Part shown: piece by piece, positions 48,301 through 60,300 of the stretch
How positions within the stretch are numbered: the first letter of the stretch is position 1
Layout: the number at the start of each line of letters is the position of its first letter
NCBI GenBank assembly: GCA_038030265.1
Contig: CM075941.1
Coordinates: 4,402,001 to 4,466,000 of the forward strand
From: Corythucha ciliata
Lineage: Eukaryota > Arthropoda > Insecta > Hemiptera > Tingidae
DNA: 64,000 bases
Reading direction: 5' to 3'
The notes under the pieces: model-generated
The model's database searches: none
Seen by the model: only the letters and a program-made list of their open reading frames with translations
Told to the model about the DNA's origin: nothing
Made by a program: the position numbers and the translations under genes

Positions 48301-51300
48301 CCAGGCCCGACTAGGAGTAATTAAAAAATGGATAAACCGACGACCGTCGGCACCAATAAAATGGCCAAACTAGCTATTCTTGTTCTAAAAATCGGCTAAG
48401 TTTCTTCTTTTATCCAGATGCGAGGGACCAAAGATGGCGTTATTGCCGTGGCACGTGCTGTATAGTTCCTTAGCCGCGACAGCACCCCAAAATGCCTGAC
48501 AAATATAGGCCGTGGAATTACATCGCTCCGAGCTAAAAAAAATCTGCGGAATTGCCAGTTTCGAGTCTAATTAATTATCAGGTGAAATTCCTCGTTTCCG
48601 TTTATTTTATTTTCGCGAAATTGCCAGCTACTGGTCTTTATTTCCGCAAAATTTCGAATTTCACGGATTTTTCCTTACACCCGCCGAACCGCGGCTAGCC
48701 TGTCACGACAGTGTTCAAAGTCTTCTGCGAGGAATACCCGCAAAATTGAAACATTTTAAAAGCCATTATCCGCGAAATTGGAATTTTCCTGCCTGAAAAT
48801 TCGCGATATTGTAAGTTTCACGCCTTCCATTTTAAGAGAAATTGAAAGTTTCGGGCCTTTGGTTTTATTTTTTAAATGTAGTGTACCTAGTGTTGAATCA
48901 ATACCAGTAAAGTATCGATACCTTACTCTATTTACTAGTATCGAATCAACACTAAGTGTACCCATGGCCAACCCGGCTTTGACAGCACTCAACCCCTGAC
49001 AAATAGCCGCAAAATTGCAACAGTTTGAAGGCAAATATTCGGGAAATTGAAGGTTTACTGAATCAAGATTCGAGATATTGCAAGTTCCAGGTTTTAAAAA
49101 ATTAGAGAAATTACAATTTCGGATCTGAATATCCGCGAATTGCATTGTTCTGGCAATTATTTTCGCGAAATGACATTTTTTTCTTTTTTCCCGTAAAATT
49201 GGAAGTTTCTTGGGTGAATATTCGCAGTATTTCAAGTTTCACATCATAATTTCAGCGAAACTCCCAATTTCAGGGCTTTTGAACTTTTGACGGACTTTGA
49301 AATCGAATTTATTTGCAATTTAAATTGAACGAGTTCACAAGTTGGGGACCTGATTTGAGCGAAATTACAATTTTCCTGCCTCATTTATACGCCAAATCAA
49401 CAGGTTTGGGTCTTTGGGGGTGTTATATGGCGAATTCTATTTGAAAAAAAAAAATCAGCTCTAGAGTGCTCTACTCCAGAGCTGAATTTTCTACTGAGCG
49501 AAATTCAATACATGGAATGGATGGATGGAATAAATGGAAATCGATATCAGTTTCGGCGAAATTGGAAGTTTACAATTGTTTTTTGTGGGCTTTGCACCCC
49601 GGGCTAGCCGTCTCTACGACGGACCTTCGTAGTAGGCTGACAAAACCCGTACGCCGAACACAAAATTGGGGTCAAATATCTGCGAAATTGTGTGTTTCCA
49701 GACACAATTTTTAATAAAATTGCACGTTTCAGGTGCTAATTTCCGCGAAATGGCAAGTTTCTGGGGCAAATTTTTTTTAATGGTCACTGACCCTTGCTAG
49801 CAGGCCCCGAATGCTAGCTCATACCCTGACGAATAGCCGTGTAATTGCACTGTTTCCATTGTTTAGTTTGAAAATTCGGGTCGTAATTTGAGCATAATTA
49901 CAAGTCTCCTGGCTGAATATCCGTGAAAGAAAGTTATGGGTCTTCGGGTGTTAATTAAGTAAAAATGCCAGTCCACGGCCTTAGTTTAAGCAAAATTGGA
50001 AGTTTTGGACGGCGGTTTCGTGACGGCGGATTACAGTAAAATGGAAGTTCCATGACTATTCGCGGCAATGCGACTTCCGGGTCTTAATTCCTGCGAAAAT
50101 GCATGAATTTGCAAGTTTCTCGGATGGTCTCTTTTTGAGAAATTGCTGAAGTGCTCGGGGGAATACGAAAAGCTGCCCGTCCTTCCGGACGGCTGTAGCC
50201 TTGGGAGGGGAAATGCCAACGCCGCCGTCCTCACACTTTGGGTCCTTACCTATCCGGTACATAATTTCAATCTCCGAGGCTCTTTTCAAGTTTCATAGTC
50301 AATTATGTTTTAATTTGCATTTCCAAATGCTAAACGCGGGAATTTTGTTTTATTCAGAGATGAATCCGCGCGAATGGAGTTTTAACGAGCTTAATTTCGC
50401 AAAACTTCGTTTTCGAACTGCCCAAACACCCTATGAAATTGGGTTATTCAATGTGTCGACACCGTGAAATTCTACCGTCGCCCAGGACTTTCACTATTCC
50501 CCCCCCCCCCTTTGATTTCCCTTAACGCCTTCACTTCCTCCTTACAAAAGCGCTGCCTTCACGATGAACTGCACCTTGGACGATGGACTTGGGGAGGGGG
50601 GGGGGAGCAATTTGTGGCTTGAATTACTAGTTTTGGGGTTGGATATGGAGGACGTTGAGGCTTATAATTCACGATTTCCTACCGACTATCTCAGAAAATC
50701 CGTTGATGAGTGGGGGGGGGAGAGTTATGGAGTTAGTGGGATAGATCTTCGCCTTGTAACCGAACAAAGATAGTTCGATTCGCGAATCGATTTAGTAAGA
50801 AATTGCTATAAAAGGTAAAACAGGAAGTAAATAACTAAATAGCACCGACAAAAAATAACGAGAGTCAGACCAGGTCAGCCAGGCCTAAAAATGATGAAAG
50901 CAAATGCCCTATTCCTATGATTTCAGGAAAGAAGATGTCCCACTAACACGGAAAATTAGCAAAGGTAAACCTCCAGTAAAAATTAATTTAAAATTGTCGT
51001 AACGAATCATTTTTTAACGCAGTACCGTCTTCACGGGGAAACTCAGACGGCGGTAGCAGCGACGCTGAAACTGTCAGCGCCTCGGACACGCCTCGTCAAG
51101 TGAGCACTATATCCGTTCCGCCATTTTCCACATATTTTTTTTTTTACTTTTATTTCAAAATTCAATCTCTTCGATAGCTCGTAAAAGCATCCCTACATGC
51201 ACACCTCAGGGAAGCGACCCTTGAAAAGGGCAAACTCGAAGAGACCGCCGCCAGCCTTTTGGATAAAGCCGAGCGACTCAAGTACGAGCTTGAAGACTCT

Positions 51301-54300
51301 CGACAGGCTGAGGCTGCTCGTGACGACGCCATTACCGTTCTTCAAAACCAGGTGGGGGGAAATTGGTCGGATACAGAATGATAATGATGGAGTGGCGGGC
51401 GGAGATATTCATTGCGTTTTAATATTTGTAATTTAGTTAACGAGACTAGAATGCCGTTACGCAAGAGCTCAAGAAGAGTTGTGCACTCAAAGACAGAGGG
51501 CGAGTAGCGCTGAGAATGAGCTTCAACATTTGAGAGAAATATGCGTCACTGTAAGGGAACGTGACTGTAGAATGTTTGTTATTTCGCTTACACCTTTCTT
51601 GTGCTTAATTTATTTAGCTAAGCAAGGACAAAGCAGAAATGTACAGGGAGTTGTCGAAACAGTTGAATCAACCATCTAAATCAGATTTTCAACAATCCGA
51701 TGAATTTTCTCAAAGACATCTTCATTTAATGATCGTGAGTCCAAATATTAAAGTTTTTAAAAACTTGTTCTAACCAAAAACCGAATTTATCTAATTTCCA
51801 GAAACATCTAGAAGACTCTAAAAAACTGGAAGAAGAAAAAAATCAGCGTTTGGTGCATCATCTTGAAGAAGTACTGCTAACCAATCAAAACATGATCTCT
51901 GAACGAGAAGCATTGATCGCTCAAAACATTGCGGACGTTCGCAAGCTTCAAGAGGACACCATTTGCTGGAAGGATCGGTGAAATAAAACAAAACTTTGGG
52001 TATAAACAAAAAAAGGATTGTTCGAAGATTCTCATTTTTGAAGGTACGAGGAATTAGCCGCCAAATTGGAAATGATGGACAAAAAACAGGATCCAAGGCT
52101 GATTGAAGCCCAAGACACTATCGCTACGTTAAAGCGGACAATTGCTCTGTTACAACAGGAGAAGTGCAATCCGAAGCAAAATGTACGTGTGCTTATAAAT
52201 CTAGATTGTAAAGGCGTGTCATTATTTCGTGTTTATTCACTAAAGGACGCAACCACAAGTAATGTTTCACCCAAAGCGTCGGTACTCTCGGTCAAGCCTC
52301 CCGCATCGTCTTCGAGCGGCTCTCGACCGTGTCGAGAGGCGATTTTTGAAACGACTCTAATCGAACTGACGGCGATCAAACTCGAATTGGACGGAGCCCT
52401 GACAAGTGACTTCAGAAAGGCTGTGAAGGCGAATCTTTCAAATAAGGGCGGCGTCGAAGAGGACAAAATTGAAAGTTTGCTCGACGCTGAAACGACTAAA
52501 ATGAAAGATATCAGCCGTAAAGTAACAAGTTTACTGAAAGAAATTCAGGTAACTTTGATCAAGGGAGGAGAGAGGCAGCGCCTCGGCTATTGGATTTAAC
52601 AAATAAATTAACCCCTCAGACGAGTAATTCAGTGCCCCCGGACTATGAAAACATACGGAATCTCTTCGAACTAGAATTTATGTCCAAGAAAGACTTCGAA
52701 AATCTTAAAGCGTTCCACGAGGAAACACTTAACAAACTAAAGAAAGACGTGTTCTCCGAGTCGTACCTTGAGTTAACCGAAAAGCTGGCTCACATAACAG
52801 AACTGATTCAAAGACAGGTTCGTTTTCAACAGAGGCTCTCAAACAGAAAGAAAACAAGCGGGGGGGGGGGGTGAGTGAGAGGGACATATTGTATTTTTCG
52901 CTTTTATTCGGCAGATTCAAGAGCAAGCGCGCGTTGAAAGAGCAAGAACTAACAGTGAAATTTCGCTGCGACAAAAATTTGAACACATAAGTAACACTAT
53001 TCAGTCGGAATTGACTGAGATTCAGGCGACGCTCAAAGGCATGAAACACCGGAATGTTTTATTTTCATAAAATATCCATTAATTTATTGTTAGTAGAATC
53101 CGAAGAGAATACGTTAAAGAAGAGATTAGAACAAGTGACTAAAGAGGTTGGCAATATCAAAGGAAAGTCAACTCACACGAGGTATGCGGGTTTTAGTCTA
53201 GTTTTTTTTTAGGGTCTATTTATCCTGTACACTCATATTTTCAGGGATAAGTACGACGAAGCTTTAAAGTCCGCCGGGCTGTCGGATAAATTGAACGATC
53301 TACCCCAGGAGTTCATCCCAAGAACAGGTAAGAATGATTTCCTGTCAAGAGTCCTCAGCTGCGGGGGTGGGGGTGACCTGGTGGTTTATTTAGACCCCCC
53401 CCCCCACCTGCCCGTTATTGTTAGGAAATCGTTGGCTCTTTGTCTGGAAAGTGAAGCCGTATAGTGGGATAGCTGTCCACCCACTACCGTCAAAATTGAC
53501 GGTATCCTTAATGGTCCTTAATGGTGGACCGGTAAAATTGACAAAATCCTTAATGGTCGGGAAAGGGGACAATAATGCCTTTCTTCAATCTTACAACTGT
53601 CCACAACCCCCACCCCTCTGGTCGTTTCAAACCCTATGACCGAAAGTTGTCCATATTGTTGCACGCGCGGAGTACTACATTGGGCAAAAAATGTTTGAGC
53701 CCCAACAGTCTGTCTGTCAGTTGTCCGGGAAACATCCGAAGTTTTGGTATCACTCAAGTCCCGAAACTTGAATTTTTCCGTGAAATTGAGACCCGAAATA
53801 TGCATTTTCGCAGTAATTAAGAACACGGCGTTTATTCGGCCAAAGAACTTCCAATATCTTGGGTATTCCGTCTGGCTCTGGGCTTCTGTTAGGGCCGGCT
53901 AGCCTGTTGAATCACTCCGAAAAACTAGCAATTCTGTTTGAACTAAATCCCTGAAACTTGCAATTTCGCGAAAATTGTGCCCGGAAACGTCCAATTTCAC
54001 TGATACTTGCCTTTTGCCGAGGGTATGGCGTATGGGCTCGTCAGCCTACGACGCGGCGGTCCGTCCTGGCAGCCTGTCACTGGTTCCCCGAGCCCACAAA
54101 AAAACAATTGTGAACCTGCCAATTTAACGGATGTTTAGCACCGCCGAAAAGTGTAATTTTTCCGCGATTAAGCCACCCGTAACTGTCAATTTCTCTGAAA
54201 TTGAGACGCGAAACCAACAAATTTGCATAATAATCAGCTAGGAAACTTGTAATTGCTCTCAAATTAGGACCCCAACTTGCTAAGTCATTCAAGTGTAATT

Positions 54301-57300
54301 GCAAATGAATTCAAGTTCAAATTGTTGGGTTGCACCCACAAAAGGCCCTGTTTCGCTGAAATTAGGACGTAAGTCTTGAAATATCACAAATATTTAACCA
54401 GGAAACTTCCAATTTTACTGATATTGCGGAACGTTGCGAAAAAAACAAAACAAACAAAAAACGAAACTTACAATTTCGCGGAAATAACGACCAGAAACAA
54501 AGCAATCCGCGGATATTCAGACCCAAAAGTGCAATTTCTCTAAATTAAAAACCTGGAACTTGCAATATCACGAATCCTGAGTCAGTTGACTTCCAATTTC
54601 ACGAATGCTCGCCTTCAAAGTGTTGAAGTTTTGCGGCTATTCGTCAGGCGTTGAGTGCTGTCAAAGCTGATTGGCCTTGGGTACACTACGTCATGGGCGT
54701 AGCCAGCGGGGGCAGGGGTGGGCAGTTGCCCTCCCCTAGAATCAAAAACTCAGATTTCGTGGGGCAGCTTCCCAACCCCACAATTCCAAAAATATTTTCC
54801 CTGATCTGGCTAACAGAAACACAAATTTATTATAATTCGCTCCATAAAATCAATTTTGCGGATTTTTCTCACTAAAAACACAACACATTTTCGCACATCG
54901 GTTTCACCAAAAATAAAAAATTCGCGGATGTTTGTTGCTGACAAACCGATTTCGAGGGTCGGCTCAACTTGGAAACCGATTTTGCTGATTTTTCGCACTA
55001 TTAATCCCATTTTCGCAAGGTTCGACGCGCAATTTCGTGTATTTGGGTTAGCTCAAAGCGTGTTTAGCCTGCTGGGCCATACAGACTTATGGTGGGAGAG
55101 AAACTGCCAGCTCTGTTTATCGTCTCAGGTCTAAAATTTGAAGTTTAGCTCCATAAGTATCACTTTCCGGGGTGGGAGGGAGAGAAGTTTCAATTTTTCG
55201 ACTTAAAATCCGTAATAGAAGGCTACAAACTATAGGTTTCCAGCAGATATTTATTTTTTGACGGATAGTGGGCGTTTCTGTGCAAATTCAGTCTCTGATG
55301 ACCGTGAATTGACGCGATTCTAACCTCCAGATCCTGTTAGAAGCCTGAGAAAAGGCAATGGTTCATCTGTTATTTTTGCCAGTGAATCTGCCCACAGGCG
55401 TGGTGGATCCAGTTTTTCCTCAAGAGGAGTTGCACAGAACCCCCCCCCCCCATTTAACTCGTGAATGAGCACTATTTGTAGCGTCGAATTGACGCTTTTA
55501 TTTAATTTTAGGTGAAACTGAGTGCTTTTTCTCAATTCTACCTCTAACTATAGCCTATTTTCTTCATTTTAACCGTATAATGGTCTCAAAAAACCGTGAA
55601 ATAACGCATTTTTGATTTACTATTTTAATTACGGCCAGCACTGGGCATCGCCTATAAACCACGAATAGGTACGTTCTTTCAATTTCAGCCGCAAAAGAAC
55701 AGTTTTTCCTAAATGTAACCTGTGAATGAACGCTATTTCTCAATTTTAGCCACGACAATTACACTATAATCAACAAAAAACTGTGACAATTTCGCCAATT
55801 CATTTTCCCTCAATTTTAGCCGCAAATTCGTGCTTTAATCACAATTCTGCCTTGAGCAATTCCCCCCTTCAAATTTCAGCATTGAAAAGGTCCACTCATG
55901 TTAACGAATTTCATTAATTTTGATTCGGACGTTGCATCGCGAACCTTAAAATATGTGTTTTCCTGAATGTGTCTTAATTTTAGCCTAAAAAAGAACTTTT
56001 TCAAAAATTCGTGCGCTAAGTCGCCCTCTTTCTCGATTGTACCCGCAAACTTGCTATATAAATGTATAAAAACAGTCAATTATCACTTTTTCGCAATATT
56101 CACCGAGATGTTGGTTTGAGAAACCACGAACTGGTGCCTTCTCTCAATTTTACCTACGTGAATGAGCTCCATTTCTCAATTTTAGCCGTGAATTGACATT
56201 TTTCCCCAATTTTAGCCGCAAATGAGCGATTTTTCTCAATTCTACATTGAACGCTCAATTTATTTTGTCAATTTTAGCCGTGAAAAGTGCACTGTAAACC
56301 TTGAGTTAGCGTATTTTCTTAATTTCTGCCCGGACTTTGGATCGCGAAACCGTAAATTGGCGTGTTTTCTCAATTTCAACCACGAACAAGGAGCAGATTC
56401 ATTTCTCAAGTTCAACGTGAATCAACGCTATTTCTCAATTCTAGCCGTGAATGGGTGTTTTCGCTCAGTACTGGCCGGAAAATGTCCTTTTCATGGATTT
56501 CATCCGCGAACGAGCACTTTTTCTCAGGACGTGCGCCCCCCCCCCCCAAACTCTGAATCTGTGTGCCTGGCTGGCTGCCCACCCTTTGATTATGGGCTGG
56601 CTACGCCCCTGCACTACGTTAAAAAAAAGGCTCGAAACTTTCAATTTCGCTGAAAATGCAAGGCGTGAACTCGTAATAACGCGAATATTCTGCCAGGAAA
56701 ATTCCAATTCCGCGGTTATTTGCTTTCAAAATGTTGCTGTTCTGTGGCTATGCCTCTCGATATCATACATTTGATAAGTTATTTTCTCAATTGCAGCCGT
56801 GATTTAACCATTTTTCTCAATCTTGCCTGCGATTTAGCGATATTCACCATTTTAGCCGCGAAATTAGCGATATTTTTCCACTTTTAGCCACGATTTAACG
56901 CTTTTTCCCCACGTTAGCCATGAAGTTGCCTCTAGAAATAGCGAATTAGTGTTTTACTAATTTCATCACGAATTGGCGTTTTCTCAACTCTATTTGTGAA
57001 TGAGCTCTTTTGTTACAATGTTTGGCTGTGAATGAGCGATTTTTTTATTATTTTAGCCGTGAATTAGCGTTTTTTTATTTTTAGTCGTGAATCGATTTCG
57101 CGAAAAATGTCCATGTTTTTGTTATTCGGTGTTATGTTTTGTTGTTGAAAGTTATTTGGTCGTTTATTGGCAAATTGATCAGCTTTAATGTTAATCAGTC
57201 AGTTTGAAGGGGCAAATTAAAGGTTGCCGATTGTAGCTGGGTTCGAACAAAGACGCGAGTTAAAAAGAGATAATTCAATTAAGATGAAGAAAAAACACTA

Positions 57301-60300
57301 ATTTGCAGCTAAAATTCAGATAAATCGCTTATTCGTGAAAAAATGGATAGTAACGCTAATTGGAGGATGAAATTGAGAAATTTCGAATAAAATGTTTTAA
57401 AGGCGTTAATTTGCTAATGCTATTCGAACACTCATCGTTCTCTTTTCCAATACTCCTCTCTCACTCGCAGTTTTGTTCACTATACAACACACAGCGGCCT
57501 CGGGGGTTTCCATAGGTCCTTAATAGGCGGCTAACATTGAGCTAATGTGCTGATCCTGGGGTAAATACGCATGCCAAAAAGTTTTTAAAAAATTACTAAT
57601 ATCCGAGGCTAAAACGGCTGAAAAGCGCTAATTCGTAACAAAAAGCGGCAAAAATCACTAACTCACAGATAAAATTAAGAAAAATGATGATTCGTGGCTA
57701 TAATATATTTTTAAAAAGCGCTAATTCGCGGCTAAAATTGGGAAAGAACGCTAGTACGCTGCTAAAACTGAGAAAAAACGCTAACTCACAGCTGAAATTG
57801 AGTAAAAGCGGGAATTTTGCCTTTAATAGAGAAATAACTCGCGGTTGAAATTAAGAAAAAGCGCTCATTTTAGCAAATTGAGATGGCGAGCCAATGTGCT
57901 AATCTTGGGCATGTACGAGGCAAAAATTTCGGGAAAACCCGCTAAAAATTGAGGAAAAACAATAATTCGCGCTTAAAATTGAGAAAAACGCTAATTTGCG
58001 GCTGTAATAATTGAGAAAAACGTCTTTGTGTGTAAAACTGAGAAAAGGCGCTAATTCACGGAAAGCGTCGATTCGCGGCTAAAATTGAGACAAATTACTA
58101 ATATTCTGGGGTTAAAAAGCATAGAAAAAGCGCCGAATCACGGCTAAAATGAAGTGAAAACCAGAATTTATCGCTACGTAAAACTTAAATCTATTGTTGT
58201 TTTAGTGACTAAGGGACCTCATTGAGATTTCCGCTCCAGGCCTCGATTTGTGTTGGGGTTGAATGAGCTGACTGTGTGACACAGGCATGCCACACAAAAT
58301 TGCTTTTTGAATGGTTGAAACGCGTGGTATGAAGCGTTTCCGCTCCACGCGTTTTGGAAATTGATTTGATTTGTGAGAAAGGGCGGGATCTTGAGTAGGG
58401 TGAACAGACGTAAAAGTGATTTCCAAGGACGCCTGGTACAAAAAGTAGGACAATAGTAGGACTCTTTCGAAGGAAAGTAGGACGCCTAGATACAAGTTGA
58501 TGATTAATCGTTGATCAGTTTGATGTTAAAGGAGGTTCACCCACGCGACCATTTCAGCGTTTCAGGTAGGAAATTAGGTTTTGAAAGAACGAAAACCAAG
58601 AAATTAAGGTTTGAAAGAGCCAAAACTATGAAATTATGGTTTTTGAATGAGCCAAATCCGCGAATTAGGTTTTGAAAGAGCGAAAACCCACGAAACATGG
58701 GTTTGATCGAGCCAAATCCATGAATTTGCTTTTTTTGAGAGCAGCATTTGTTTTTCAAACTAGCGAAATTTGCGAAACTGATTCTAGAAAAAGCCAAGGA
58801 CACGAAATTTGTTTTTGAAAATAATTAAAATACGCGAAATTAGGGTTTCAAATAGCAAAAGTTCGTGAAACAGGGTTTTGAAGAAACAAAATCCGCGAAA
58901 TCGGTTATGAGAGAGTGGAAATCCTCAGAAGAAACTTGGATTCGAGCTGCAAAAACCACGACATTTGTTTTTTCGATGTTAGCGTTTCGAATTGGTCAAA
59001 ACATTGCGATTGTGGACTCCAGAAAGAGTCAAACCCATGAAATTTGGTTAGTAAAATAACCCACATCTATGAAATTGTGGTTGAAATGAGCCAAATTCAC
59101 GAAATTAGGTTTTGAAAGAAAATAAATCAGCAAAATTGGAGCTCATGAGACCCAAATTGACGAAATTTAGGTTTAGAATAGGCCAAATTCGGGAATTTAG
59201 ATTTTGAAAGAGCTAATTTTCTGAATTGGCAAAACCTACGAAACTGATTTCCAGTAAGATCTGAAACCACGAAATTGCTGTTTTAAACGCGTGAAAAACA
59301 GAAAATGAGGGTGCTAAACAAAAAAAAAGCCGTGAAATTTGGTTTTGAAGGTGCCAAATTTGAAACATTTGGTTATGAAAAATTTACAATTTTTTGTGGA
59401 TTGAAAAAGCCGAAATAATGACTTTTGCTTTTTCGTCATTAAAGCAGTGAATCAATAAAATCAAGTCTCTCCTTGCTCGTTGTCTTTATTCGCTTTCGCT
59501 AAGTAAACTTACAACGCCCCTGCGTCATCATCAGATGAGGCAAAATCGCTAAAATGACAAAACATCCTTCATTCGCGGCTAAAATGGAGAGAAATACGTA
59601 ATTCGCCTATAAAAATGAGGAGAAGCACTGAGAGTGGAAAAAAAAGGCGAATTCGCGGTTAAAATTGAGAAAACGCGCACTGCGGCTTCTGAAGGTCACT
59701 TATTCGTGGCTGAAAGTGAACAAAATCGCTAATCCACGGCTAAATGAGGATAATGCGCTAATTCGCGGATAAAATTCACAAAAAGTGCTAATTCGCGGCG
59801 AAAATTGGGAAATAAAATTCTCGGCGATTGCTGGCTAGGAGGCTAAAATGAGGTGAAACGCTAATTCGCGGCTGGAGCCAGGAAAAATGGCTATTTATGG
59901 GGTTAAATCGAGAAAATTTGCTACTACACAGAAATAAATGGAGTATATGGCAAGTCGTCGTTTCCAGAGACAACTTCGTGGCTAAAATTAGAAAATAAAG
60001 CGCTAATTCACGGGTAAAATCGTTCATTAGCGCCTCAAATTGGGAAAAACACAAATTCATTGCAAAAAAATTCACTAATTCACGGCTGAAACGGAGATAA
60101 ATCGCGAATTCGCGGCTAAAATGGAGATAAATCCACCAGATTCACCGATGAAATTGAGAAGAAGTGACGAAGTGTGGAAAAAACGCTAATTCGCTGCCTT
60201 GAAGGCAACTTCACGGAGGCGTTGGTGAAAGATTCGCCCGGGGGCGCCAAGTGTCTAAAGGCCGGCACTGCACTGCAATGAGCTGTACCAGGGCACATTT

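Noticed and set aside
48756..49235. 159-codon open frame on the - strand
   Set aside because: Covers the ~30-bp repeat field and the 67-bp MITE; the protein is a translation of the repeat.
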